From contig CALWDW010000030.1 of NCBI GenBank assembly GCA_944376795.1, positions 1 through 50,635 on the forward strand: a DNA stretch of 50,635 nt, read 5' to 3'. The notes beneath the pieces are model-generated. The model did not search any database, had not been told where the DNA came from, and saw only the letters and a program-made list of their open reading frames with translations. Below, piece by piece: positions 8,332 to 15,968 of the stretch (the stretch's first letter is position 1; every line of letters begins with the position of its first letter). Source of the DNA: an uncultured Christensenellaceae bacterium. GTDB taxonomy: Bacteria; Bacillota; Clostridia; Christensenellales; UMGS416. The position numbers were made by a program, and so were the translations under genes.

Positions 8332-10086
8332 ATGAAAAAGGCAACCATTTGGGCCTTGGTCGTGCTGATGCTGATGGCACTGCTGGCCGGCTGCACGCAG
8401 CAGCCTGCGCAGAACACGCCCGCGCCCGCCGATGATGCCACCGAGGCGCCTGCTGACGACGCCACGGAAGCCCCTGACGAGGGTGGCGAGGAAGCTACGC
8501 CCGCTCCTGATGAGGGTGGAGAGGGTACGGAAGGCGAAGAGCCCCAGCCCTCGGCTAACATCGACATCTCGGAGACCCAGGAGCTGGAGCTGTCCTGCTG
8601 GGATATCGACAACGCTTGGGGTGAGGATGTGGCCATCGACAAGTTCGGTGAGTTCATCCTGAAAAAGTTCAACATTACGATCAAGACTCGGAACATTACC
8701 TGGGGCGATTACGGTGAGAAGAATCAGCTCTGGGCTGCTTCCAACGACCTGCCCGCGATGACCACCTCGGACGTGGTGGGCGGCGCCACCTTCTATCAGT
8801 GGATCAATGAGGGCGTGGTTCGCGCTCTGCCCGATGATTCGGTGATGGAGCAGTTCCCCACCCTGTGGTACAACATGAACACCGACCAGGTGAAGGCTTT
8901 CCGCGTGGACGGCGTGGCCTACCACCTGCCCCGTATGACCTACCCCAATCCTGACTGGTACTGCATGGACAACGGTATCTACTACCGCAAGGACTGGCTG
9001 GAGGCTCTGAACCTGGAATGGCCCACCAATGAGCAGGAGTTCATTGATATGTGCGTAGCCTTCCAGACCAAGGATCCCGACGGCAACGGCAAGAACGACA
9101 CCATTGGTCTGGGCACCATCTCCAGCTTCTGGCCCCTGTGGCAGGGCGGCACCTTCTCTAACTACGGCATCAACCAGGGCTCTTTGCTGGTGGACGAGAA
9201 CGGTGTTGTGACCGATTCTTTGGCCGATGAGAATACCCTGAAGCTGATGAGCATGCTGCGTCGCCTGAATAAGGCCGGCGGCCTGGATCCTGACTTCATG
9301 ACCCATGCCTCCGACGACGAGTGCATCGATAAGTTCTGCGCGGGCCTGACCGGCGTCTTCCTGAAGCAGGTCTCCCCGACCCACATGAACACTGTCTTCA
9401 CCAAGTGGCAGAACCTCCAGCCCGACAAGGACTTCTTTGAGTGCGTGGGTCTCGTGACCACCGATATGCTCTGGGAAGTGGAAGGCGTGGAGCGCGACGA
9501 GTGGGGCCGTATCCCCTCTTCCTCTCACTGGTCTGAGTACTACTTCGGCAGCAAGGTTACGGACGAAGAGATTCTCCGCTACCTGCTGGTCTTCGACTGG
9601 ATGTCCAGCGACGAAGGCATGAAGTTCATGGGCTACGGCTTCGAGGGCGAGGACTGGGAGTATGACGCGGACGGCAACATGGTCAACCTGCTGCCTGACA
9701 ACGAGTCCGGCACTCCCGGCGTCATCAGCGACAAGTATCCCAATGCTGGCTGCCCTTCCCTGTGCGTGTGGACTGGCGACATGACCCAGTACATCAACCC
9801 GAACATCGACCAGCGGATCCGCGATTGGTGCGTGGAGGAGCGTGAACTGCGTATTTCCACCATTCCCAATCCGCCCATTGATTATCGGCTCAACGCTATC
9901 TCCACCGACGAGAAGCTTGAGAACACTTCCAATCCTGGCGAGGACTGGGCGCTGTTCATCACCGATACCAGCGACAAGACCGATGAGGAGCTCTATGCTG
10001 AGATGGTAGCCAAGTGGGATACCCTGGGCCACCAGGCTATGCTGGATTCCTTGACCGCCGCTTATCAGGAGCTGTACATCAACTGA
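8332..10086 (+). CDS. ABC transporter extracellular solute-binding lipoprotein (carbohydrate type, orphan)
   Basis: A 584-residue lipoprotein. The signal peptide ends with a textbook lipobox LLAGC (Cys21). An acidic, threonine/proline-rich linker with repeated PADDATEA and DEGG units (about 25-75) is followed by a large periplasmic-binding fold resembling the LplA/family 1 sugar-binding proteins of Clostridia and Paenibacilli. The DPDGNGKNDT segment looks like the calcium-binding-like loop often seen in these proteins. The start has a near-perfect AAGGAGGT site, and codon choice is strongly biased, which suggests high expression. The gene stands alone: a terminator follows at once and no permease or ATPase for a sugar ABC importer is present in the window, so its membrane partners must be elsewhere. 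The ligand is unknown. Confidence 0.88.
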   Translation: MKKATIWALVVLMLMALLAGCTQQPAQNTPAPADDATEAPADDATEAPDEGGEEATPAPDEGGEGTEGEEPQPSANIDISETQELELSCWDIDNAWGEDVAIDKFGEFILKKFNITIKTRNITWGDYGEKNQLWAASNDLPAMTTSDVVGGATFYQWINEGVVRALPDDSVMEQFPTLWYNMNTDQVKAFRVDGVAYHLPRMTYPNPDWYCMDNGIYYRKDWLEALNLEWPTNEQEFIDMCVAFQTKDPDGNGKNDTIGLGTISSFWPLWQGGTFSNYGINQGSLLVDENGVVTDSLADENTLKLMSMLRRLNKAGGLDPDFMTHASDDECIDKFCAGLTGVFLKQVSPTHMNTVFTKWQNLQPDKDFFECVGLVTTDMLWEVEGVERDEWGRIPSSSHWSEYYFGSKVTDEEILRYLLVFDWMSSDEGMKFMGYGFEGEDWEYDADGNMVNLLPDNESGTPGVISDKYPNAGCPSLCVWTGDMTQYINPNIDQRIRDWCVEERELRISTIPNPPIDYRLNAISTDEKLENTSNPGEDWALFITDTSDKTDEELYAEMVAKWDTLGHQAMLDSLTAAYQELYIN

Positions 10087-10126
10087 GGTTAGGAAGATTC
10101 CCTTCTAACACCGAATGACATGTACG

Positions 10127-10164
10127 GGCCGCCCCTTCCGAAATGGAAGGGGCGGCCTTCTTTT
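10127..10164 (+). terminator. Strong intrinsic terminator of the solute-binding protein gene
   Basis: GGCCGCCCCTTCC and GGAAGGGGCGGCC form a perfect 13-base stem around a GAAAT loop, followed by TTCTTTT. Confidence 0.9.
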
Positions 10165-10257
10165 GTGGAAGAAAGGTCCCGCCGAAAAGGCGAGACCCAG
10201 AAGTGCCTAGGTAAGATGCTTCATATGGCAGTACAGATTTGCTTCCCCAGCAGGAGA

Positions 10258-10914
10258 TTACTGTGCCTTCTCTACGCGGTCGCTGACCAAAATGACGGTC
10301 TCCTTGCTGGGCTCGGTCTTGCTGCCTACATAGTAGCCAAAGACCGTAACCGTGTCGCCCTTCGTGATCGTATCCTTGCCAATGTAGTAGACCGTAACCT
10401 CGTCCTCCTCCACGGTCAGGGTGATGACCTGTCCCTTTGCCTCCAGGATGGCTGCGTCGGCCCCCATTTCTTCGGTGGCCTCGGCGATGGTCTTGACGCT
10501 GCCTTCCAGGCTGACGTAGGCGCCCAAGAATCCGCTGGCGCCTTCACCCTTTAGGTCGGTGATTTTGTCGCTCTGCACGATTCCGGGTACGGGGGCGTTC
10601 TGGATGCGGTCAACGGCGCGGGCGATGTTTCCATTGCTGGTGACATCCAGGTTTTCGGTGTCAAAGTCGGCGGCTGCGTCCGGCGAAGCGGCGGGACTGG
10701 CCGAGGCATCGGGGGTCACGGCGGCATCCGGGGAAGCGTCAGGAGAGGCTTCCGGAGAGGCCGAGGGGGTAGCCGCAGGGGTTGCGGTGGGCATGGCGGT
10801 AGGGGTAGCCGTAGGCTTCGGAGAAGCCGTGGGCGTAGGGGTGGTGGTGCAGCCTGCCAGGAACAGTGTCAAGGCCATCACGCATAGGCAGACTACGGTC
10901 ATACGCTTTTTCAT
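10258..10914 (-). CDS. Low-complexity lipoprotein with a possible OB-fold C-terminal domain
   Basis: 218 residues from ATG 10914, with GGAGGT eight bases upstream. The signal peptide ends FLAGC (Cys22). Residues about 23-85 are almost only Pro, Thr, Ala, Ser and Asp in TPT, ATP and ASPD repeats, a typical cell-wall spacer. The last 130 residues form a compact beta-rich domain with VTVYYIGKDTITKGDTVTVFGYYVG, resembling OB-fold domains in secreted proteins of unknown function. It is monocistronic and converges with the solute-binding protein gene. I do not recognise a specific family; a surface-exposed binding role is a guess. The spacer is encoded by near-repetitive DNA, so the length of this part may vary between strains. 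Confidence 0.75.
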   Translation of the reverse strand: MKKRMTVVCLCVMALTLFLAGCTTTPTPTASPKPTATPTAMPTATPAATPSASPEASPDASPDAAVTPDASASPAASPDAAADFDTENLDVTSNGNIARAVDRIQNAPVPGIVQSDKITDLKGEGASGFLGAYVSLEGSVKTIAEATEEMGADAAILEAKGQVITLTVEEDEVTVYYIGKDTITKGDTVTVFGYYVGSKTEPSKETVILVSDRVEKAQ

Positions 10915-11179
10915 AGGAACGTACCTCCGATATAGTGTTGGAAAAGTCCTGATGCTCATTGCAGGCTGTTTCCGTTACTAGCTTTTCCCGAGATTGGATG
11001 GTTTACACCTGCTTTTTTCGAGCGATGCGCCGGGAGACATGGCTGGGATTTTTTTCCACAGAAGGAATGGGCGGGAGGGTGCCCTGTAAACCAGGAAAGC
11101 CGCAGACAGCGGCAGGAGTTGGAAGCCAAACGGAGAATTATTACAAAAACCCTTATCCACTGGAAAGGATGGTGGAAAC

Positions 11180-12970
11180 ATGTTTTTTGAAATACTCTCC
11201 CAACTTAGCGCCAATCAGGTGCCCAGGCCGGAATATCCTCGGCCCCAGATGGTCCGCGAGGCATGGATGAACCTCAATGGCCGCTGGCAGTTTGAAATCG
11301 ACCAAGGCTGCTCGGGGGAGGCACGCAAGCTTTATCAGCAGACAAGCCTGCAGGATAGCATCACTGTGCCCTTCTGCCCGGAGAGCAAGCTTTCGGGTGT
11401 GGAGCATGTGGACTTTATGGCTTCGGTCTGGTACCGGCGTACGTTTTTCCTGCCGGAGGCCTGGCAGGGGCAGCGGATTTTGCTGCACTTCGGCGCGGTG
11501 GACTACCATGCCCACGTCTATGTCAACGGCGCCAAGGTCGGCGAGCATGTAGGTGGGTATACCGGTTTTTCCTTTGACATCACCGAAGCGCTGGCCGAAG
11601 GGGAGAATGCGCTGACCGTATGGGCGGTGGACGACCTGCGCAGCGGCCGGCAGCCCATCGGAAAGCAATGCCAAGGCTATTATTCGGCGGGCTGCTCCTA
11701 TACCCGCACCACCGGCATTTGGCAGACGGTTTGGCTGGAAGCCGTGCCCGCCATGCACGTGGAGAGCGTGAAGCTGACTCCGTCCCTCGCCGATGGGGCT
11801 TTGGATGTGGCCTGCAAGCTTTCGGGCAATGCACCGGGTTGGAAGCTGCGGGCGACTGCCTCCTTTATGGGCAAGGATGTGGGGACGGAAGCCTTTGCCG
11901 CGGACGGCGCTTTGGCCGGAGGACGGCTGGCGCTCGCCGAGATTCATCCCTGGAAGCCGGGGGAGGGGAACCTATATGACCTTACCCTGGAGCTCTGCGA
12001 CGAAGCGGGAACGGTGGTGGACACCGTCTACAGCTATGCGGGCCTTCGCGCGGTGACCTGGGGAGAGGGCGCCATCCAGATCAATGGAAAAAACGTATTC
12101 CAGCGTTTGGTTTTGGATCAGGGATTTTACCCCGACGGCATTTATACGGCTCCCTCCGACGATGAACTGAAGGCCGACATCATCCGCTCCATGGATATGG
12201 GCTTCAATGGGGCGCGGCTGCATCAAAAGATCTTTGAGCCTCGCTTCCTCTACTGGGCCGACCGCCTAGGGTATCTGGTCTGGGGTGAGCACGCCTGCTG
12301 GGGCCTGGACATTACCAGCCTGGAGGGCTTGGCGAACTTCCTGCCCGAGTGGATGGAGGCGGTGGAGAGGGACTATTCTCATCCCTCTATTGTGGGCTGG
12401 TGCCCTTTTAACGAGACCTGGGACCGGGACAATGGTCGCGGCGGGAAGACTGCCCAGGACGACCGGGTACTCTCCATGGTGTACCAGGTTACCAAGGCCA
12501 TGGATCCCACCCGCCCGGTGATCGATACCTCGGGGAATTTCCACGTGATTACCGATATCTTTGACATTCACGACTATGACCAGAATCCGGAGACCTTTGC
12601 GGTCCGTCTGCGCCGCATGCAGGAGACGGGGGATCCCTACATCACCTTCCCTGAGCGGCAGGCCGACGCCTATTGCGGCCAGCCTTACTTTGTGAGTGAG
12701 TACGGAGGCATTAAGTGGGCGCCTGGCTACGAGGAGAGCGGCTGGGGTTACGGAGACGCCCCCAAGACGGCCGAAGAGTTTGTCGCCCGGTACAGGGGCC
12801 TTACGGAGGCAATGCTCTTCAATCCTTCGGTCTGCGCTTTCTGCTATACCCAACTTACCGATGTGGAGCAGGAGTTGAACGGCCTGTACACCTATGGCCG
12901 GGAGCCCAAGTTTGACCCCGCGGTGATCCGGGCCATCAATGCCCAGAGGGCCGCCATCGAGGAGGAGTAG
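11180..12970 (+). CDS. Glycoside hydrolase family 2 protein
   Basis: 596 residues, no signal peptide, so probably cytoplasmic. The layout is that of GH2: jelly-roll sugar-binding domain (about 20-190; LNGRWQFEID, YVNGAKVGEHVGGYTGFSFDIT), an immunoglobulin-like domain, then a TIM barrel. The acid/base glutamate is in WCPFNETW (Glu412) and the nucleophile in FVSEYGG (Glu507). Both catalytic residues are present, so it should be active. GH2 covers beta-galactosidase, beta-glucuronidase and beta-mannosidase; the specificity cannot be fixed here. The length is short because LacZ-type C-terminal domains are missing. The ATG has a modest GGTGG-type site upstream. It is a single gene, with no strong terminator before the proS promoter and no promoter that I could identify in 10915-11179. 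Confidence 0.88.
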   Translation: MFFEILSQLSANQVPRPEYPRPQMVREAWMNLNGRWQFEIDQGCSGEARKLYQQTSLQDSITVPFCPESKLSGVEHVDFMASVWYRRTFFLPEAWQGQRILLHFGAVDYHAHVYVNGAKVGEHVGGYTGFSFDITEALAEGENALTVWAVDDLRSGRQPIGKQCQGYYSAGCSYTRTTGIWQTVWLEAVPAMHVESVKLTPSLADGALDVACKLSGNAPGWKLRATASFMGKDVGTEAFAADGALAGGRLALAEIHPWKPGEGNLYDLTLELCDEAGTVVDTVYSYAGLRAVTWGEGAIQINGKNVFQRLVLDQGFYPDGIYTAPSDDELKADIIRSMDMGFNGARLHQKIFEPRFLYWADRLGYLVWGEHACWGLDITSLEGLANFLPEWMEAVERDYSHPSIVGWCPFNETWDRDNGRGGKTAQDDRVLSMVYQVTKAMDPTRPVIDTSGNFHVITDIFDIHDYDQNPETFAVRLRRMQETGDPYITFPERQADAYCGQPYFVSEYGGIKWAPGYEESGWGYGDAPKTAEEFVARYRGLTEAMLFNPSVCAFCYTQLTDVEQELNGLYTYGREPKFDPAVIRAINAQRAAIEEE

Positions 12971-13020
12971 CTTCCCGCAGAAGCCGGCGGTAGATTTTTT
13001 CGGAGGATTCCCGGAAAACC

Positions 13021-13049
13021 TTGCAATTCATGCGCGGGAATGGTATACT
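13021..13049 (+). promoter_or_regulatory. Promoter of the T-box-proS transcript
   Basis: TTGCAA (13021-13026), a 17-base spacer and TATACT (13044-13049) preceded by TGG, giving an extended -10. The T-box leader starts directly downstream. Confidence 0.8.
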
Positions 13050-13051
13050 GC

Positions 13052-13283
13052 TCAAAAGGCTCACGAGGGAGCCGGCTGGATTGCCAGGAAAAGAGAGGGG
13101 CGCCCATAGGCTGCGAGGCCCCCACCGTAGGCGCCGGCCTACCCGCCCTCGCAGTACGCCGCGCCGGATGAACGGCGCCGGGTGCGCCCCGTTACCGGCG
13201 TGCGAGGGGGGCGCTTAGGGCGCCAACCAGGGTGGTACCGCGATTCACAGGAGTCGTCCCTGCAGGGACGGCTCCTTTTATAT
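13052..13283 (+). ncRNA. T-box riboswitch leader controlling proS (tRNA-Pro expected)
   Basis: The leader holds the invariant antiterminator element AGGGTGGTACCGCG (13229-13242), which pairs with the tRNA acceptor end, and an alternative terminator hairpin GGAGTCGTCCCT/AGGGACGGCTCC (13250-13275) followed by TTTTATAT. An AGAGAG bulge (near 13093) and a GGCTGCGAGG-like distal loop are consistent with Stem I. The downstream gene is prolyl-tRNA synthetase, so uncharged tRNA-Pro is the expected ligand; I could not place the specifier codon with certainty. Uncharged tRNA binding would favour the antiterminator and read-through into proS. Confidence 0.9.
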
Positions 13284-13307
13284 TTGACCAAGGAAAGGAG
13301 ACGCATC

Positions 13308-14753
13308 ATGGCCAAGAAAAACGAGCAGTTTGTGACCGTGCTCACAGACCCCAATGTGGACTTCCCCCAGTGGTATACCGACGTAATCCTGCAGTCGGAG
13401 ATGGTGGACTATGGCCCCGTCAAGGGGACGATGGTCATCCGCCCCTATGGCTACGGCATGTGGGAGAACCTGCAGCGCCAACTGGATCAGCGCTTTAAGG
13501 AGACCGGGCACCAGAACGCGTACTTCCCCATGTTCATTCCCGAGAGCTTCCTGATGAAGGAGGCCGAGCACGTGGAGGGTTTTGCTCCCGAGGTGGCCTG
13601 GATTACCATGGGCGGCACCGAGGAGCTGACCGAGCGCATTGCCGTGCGCCCCACCAGCGAGACCATCATCTGCTCTATGTACAGCAAGTGGATCCAGTCC
13701 TGGCGCGACCTGCCGGTGCTGATTAACCAGTGGGCCAATGTGGTCCGCTGGGAGAAGACCACCCGTCCTTTCCTGCGTACCAGTGAGTTCCTCTGGCAAG
13801 AGGGGCACACCGTGCACGCCACCCCCGAGGAGGCCGAGGAGGAAACCCAGCGCATGCTGGAGGTCTACCGGGAGTTCTCGGAGAACGTGCTGGCCATCCC
13901 GATGGTTACCGGGCGGAAGACCGACAAGGAGAAGTTCGCTGGCGCTGCTGCCACCTATTCCATTGAGGCCCTGATGCAGGACGGCAAGGCCCTGCAGGCC
14001 GGTACGTCCCACAACCTGGGGCAGCACTTCTCCAAGGCCTTTGAGATCACCTTCCAGAATAAGGAGGGCAAGCTGGAGTATGGCTACCAGACCAGCTGGG
14101 GCGTTTCTACCCGTCTGCTCGGCGCCATCGTGATGGTTCACGGCGACCAGCGCGGCCTGGTGGTGCCTCCCCGGATCGCGCCCATCCAGGTGGTGATCGT
14201 TCCCGTGGCCGCCCACAAGGGAGGAGTCATGGAGGTCTGCCAGCAGGTGGAGGCCGAGCTCAAGGCCCAGGGCATCCGCGTGCGTTTGGACGATCGGGAC
14301 ACGGTCTCTCCTGGATTTAAGTTCAACGAGTGGGAGCTCAAGGGCGTGCCGCTGCGCCTGGAAATTGGACCCAAGGACATTGAGAAGGGCTCTGCGCTCT
14401 CCATGCGCCGCGATACCTTGGAGAAGGCGGCTCTGCCCCTGGAGGGCATCGGGGAGACGGCGGCCCGCCTCCTGGACGATATCCACATGGGGATGCTGCA
14501 GAAGGCCAAGGATTACCTGGCCGCCCATACCTATGACGTCCATACCCTGGAGGAGATGGGCGAACGGCTGGACAATGGCAAGGGCTACGTGCGCGCCATG
14601 TGGTGCGGCGACCGCGCCTGTGAGGATGCCATCAAGGAGAAGTTCTCGGCCACGGCGCGGAACATGCCCTTCCAGCAGGAGGAGATCGACGAGCACTGCA
14701 TCTGCTGCGGGAAAAAGGCCAAGAAATTGGTCTATTGGGCTCGCGCCTATTAG
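13308..14753 (+). CDS. proS: Prolyl-tRNA synthetase, short (archaeal/eukaryote-like) type
   Basis: 481 residues from ATG 13308 with GGAAAGGAG in front; upstream in-frame ATGs lie inside the T-box and are rejected. It charges tRNA-Pro with proline in the cytoplasm. Class II motifs are visible: the RPTSETIICSMYSKWI segment, motif 2 in FLRTSEFLWQEGHT, and the anticodon-binding domain near residues 285-390 (IVPVAAHKGG, VRLDDRDTVSPGFKFNEWELKGVPLRLEIG). The C-terminal zinc-type domain contains CICCGKKA and ends with a tyrosine, as in the shorter ProRS that lacks the bacterial editing insertion. Expression is set by the T-box. A UroD-fold gene follows after 21 bases and is probably on the same transcript. 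Confidence 0.96.
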   Translation: MAKKNEQFVTVLTDPNVDFPQWYTDVILQSEMVDYGPVKGTMVIRPYGYGMWENLQRQLDQRFKETGHQNAYFPMFIPESFLMKEAEHVEGFAPEVAWITMGGTEELTERIAVRPTSETIICSMYSKWIQSWRDLPVLINQWANVVRWEKTTRPFLRTSEFLWQEGHTVHATPEEAEEETQRMLEVYREFSENVLAIPMVTGRKTDKEKFAGAAATYSIEALMQDGKALQAGTSHNLGQHFSKAFEITFQNKEGKLEYGYQTSWGVSTRLLGAIVMVHGDQRGLVVPPRIAPIQVVIVPVAAHKGGVMEVCQQVEAELKAQGIRVRLDDRDTVSPGFKFNEWELKGVPLRLEIGPKDIEKGSALSMRRDTLEKAALPLEGIGETAARLLDDIHMGMLQKAKDYLAAHTYDVHTLEEMGERLDNGKGYVRAMWCGDRACEDAIKEKFSATARNMPFQQEEIDEHCICCGKKAKKLVYWARAY

Positions 14754-14774
14754 CAGAGGGAAGGCGGCGGGCGT

Positions 14775-15779
14775 ATGACCTATCGGGAGCGCTTTCGAGC
14801 GGCGCTGCGGGGCGAATGCCCCGCTTGCCTGCCGGCCATTGAATGGGCCAGCTGGTGGGACAAGACCGTGGATGCCTGGCGAGCAGAGGATCCGGCAATG
14901 CCGGCAGACAATGGCATGCTGTGGCAATACCTGGGGCTGGATCCCCATCACCAGTATTGGATTGGGACGAAGGCACCGGGTTGCCCGGAGCCTGCTGCCT
15001 TTGGCCATGGACTGCTCTCCGACGCGGCTGGGTACGAGGCGCTCCGGCCCTACCTGTTCCCGGTTCAGGCCCAGGATGCGGCAGTGGCGTGGGCCCGGTC
15101 CATCCGGCCCATGCTGGAGGCGGGGGAAACCGTGGCGTGGCTGACGCTGGACGGGTTTTTCTGGTTTCCGCGGACGCTTTTCGGCATCCAGGACCATCTG
15201 TACGCCTTCTACGACGAGCCTGCGCTGATGCACCGGATGAACCAGGACCTGGTGGACTTCTACCTGCCTATCCTGGAGGCGGTGTATCGGGAGATTACCC
15301 CGGACTTTATGACCTTCGCGGAGGACATGTCCTACAAGAACGGGCCCATGATTTCTCCGAAGCTCTTTGTGGAATTTCTCCGGCCCTATTACCGACAGGT
15401 GATCCCCTTCCTGCGTGAACACGGCACCACCGTACTGGTGGACACTGACGGGAACATGGAATCCATGATTCCCTTGCTGCGGGAGGCGGGAATCCAAGGG
15501 AATCTGCCCTTGGAGCGTCAGGCTCTGGTAGATGTGGCCCGCATCCGGGAGCAGCATCCCGATTGGATCATGATCGGGGGCTTTGATAAGACCGTGATGC
15601 ACCGGGGCGAGGAGGCCATGCGCCGGGAGTTTGAGCGCTTGTTGCCCACTATGCGCACGGGCGGCTACATTCCCTCGGTGGACCACCAGACGCCGCCAGA
15701 CGTGTCGCTGGAAAACTACCATACATACGTGCGGCTGCTGCGGGAATATACCCAGAAGGCGGCGGCTACCGCTGGATAA
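14775..15779 (+). CDS. UroD-family (uroporphyrinogen decarboxylase fold) protein, zinc motif absent
   Basis: 334 residues; the start at 14775 follows GAGGGAAGG. The TIM-barrel fold of the URO-D/MtaA superfamily is recognisable from LMHRMNQDLVDFYLPILEAV, MTFAEDMSYKNGPMISPKLFVEFLRPYYRQVI and the C-terminal SVDHQTPPDVSLENYHTYV. In methylcobamide methyltransferases a His-x-Cys pair binds zinc after the VIPFLREHG strand; here that position reads VDTDGN, so zinc-thiol chemistry is unlikely. True heme-pathway HemE is also unlikely given sequence divergence and context. Proteins of this subgroup are widespread in gut Firmicutes without a settled function. It lies 21 bases after proS and ends at a strong terminator, so it may share T-box control. 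Confidence 0.8.
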   Translation: MTYRERFRAALRGECPACLPAIEWASWWDKTVDAWRAEDPAMPADNGMLWQYLGLDPHHQYWIGTKAPGCPEPAAFGHGLLSDAAGYEALRPYLFPVQAQDAAVAWARSIRPMLEAGETVAWLTLDGFFWFPRTLFGIQDHLYAFYDEPALMHRMNQDLVDFYLPILEAVYREITPDFMTFAEDMSYKNGPMISPKLFVEFLRPYYRQVIPFLREHGTTVLVDTDGNMESMIPLLREAGIQGNLPLERQALVDVARIREQHPDWIMIGGFDKTVMHRGEEAMRREFERLLPTMRTGGYIPSVDHQTPPDVSLENYHTYVRLLREYTQKAAATAG

Positions 15780-15792
15780 AACGCTGGATTCG

Positions 15793-15838
15793 GCGGGCCA
15801 GGTTTGGCAGATTCTGCAAACCTGGCCCGCTTGTTTTT
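15793..15838 (+). terminator. Intrinsic terminator of the proS-UroD operon
   Basis: GCGGGCCAGGTTTG pairs with CAAACCTGGCCCGC, extended by CAG/CTG at the loop, and is followed by TTGTTTTT. Confidence 0.9.
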
Positions 15839-15846
15839 ACGAGGAA

Positions 15847-15875
15847 TTGACAGAGCAACCGCGGCATGATACCAT
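15847..15875 (+). promoter_or_regulatory. Promoter of the PfkB kinase gene
   Basis: TTGACA (15847-15852), a 17-base spacer and TACCAT (15870-15875). The -35 is perfect and the -10 is fair. It lies about 95 bases before the start codon. Confidence 0.55.
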
Positions 15876-15968
15876 AAAACCATTCATGGAAAAAGCATAG
15901 GGCCGCGGTTTTGCGGCATCAGCCCGGCGCGCGGCTCCGAGGCGATCCTTGCAGTGGGAGGTAAGATC

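Noticed and set aside
8266..10032. 588-codon open frame antisense to the solute-binding protein gene
   Set aside because: It is the mirror of a strongly codon-biased gene in which stops are rare on the other strand. It has no recognisable domain and no ribosome binding site.
10680..10860. Short tandem-like repeats that might suggest a CRISPR or satellite
   Set aside because: They encode the Pro/Thr/Ala/Ser/Asp-rich spacer of a lipoprotein, with no regular repeat-spacer pattern.
13182..13307. Longer N-terminus for ProS starting in the leader
   Set aside because: It would run through the T-box antiterminator and terminator; the ATG at 13308 has its own ribosome binding site and gives the normal ProRS N-terminus.
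13278..15722. 814-codon open frame antisense to proS and the UroD-fold gene
   Set aside because: The translation is His/Gln/Leu/Gly-rich, typical of an antisense shadow of GC-rich genes, and it spans two real genes.
14775..15779. Annotation as heme-pathway uroporphyrinogen decarboxylase (hemE)
   Set aside because: No other heme genes are near, the HemE N-terminal signature is not seen, and a second divergent UroD-fold protein is present; a family-level call is all that can be supported.
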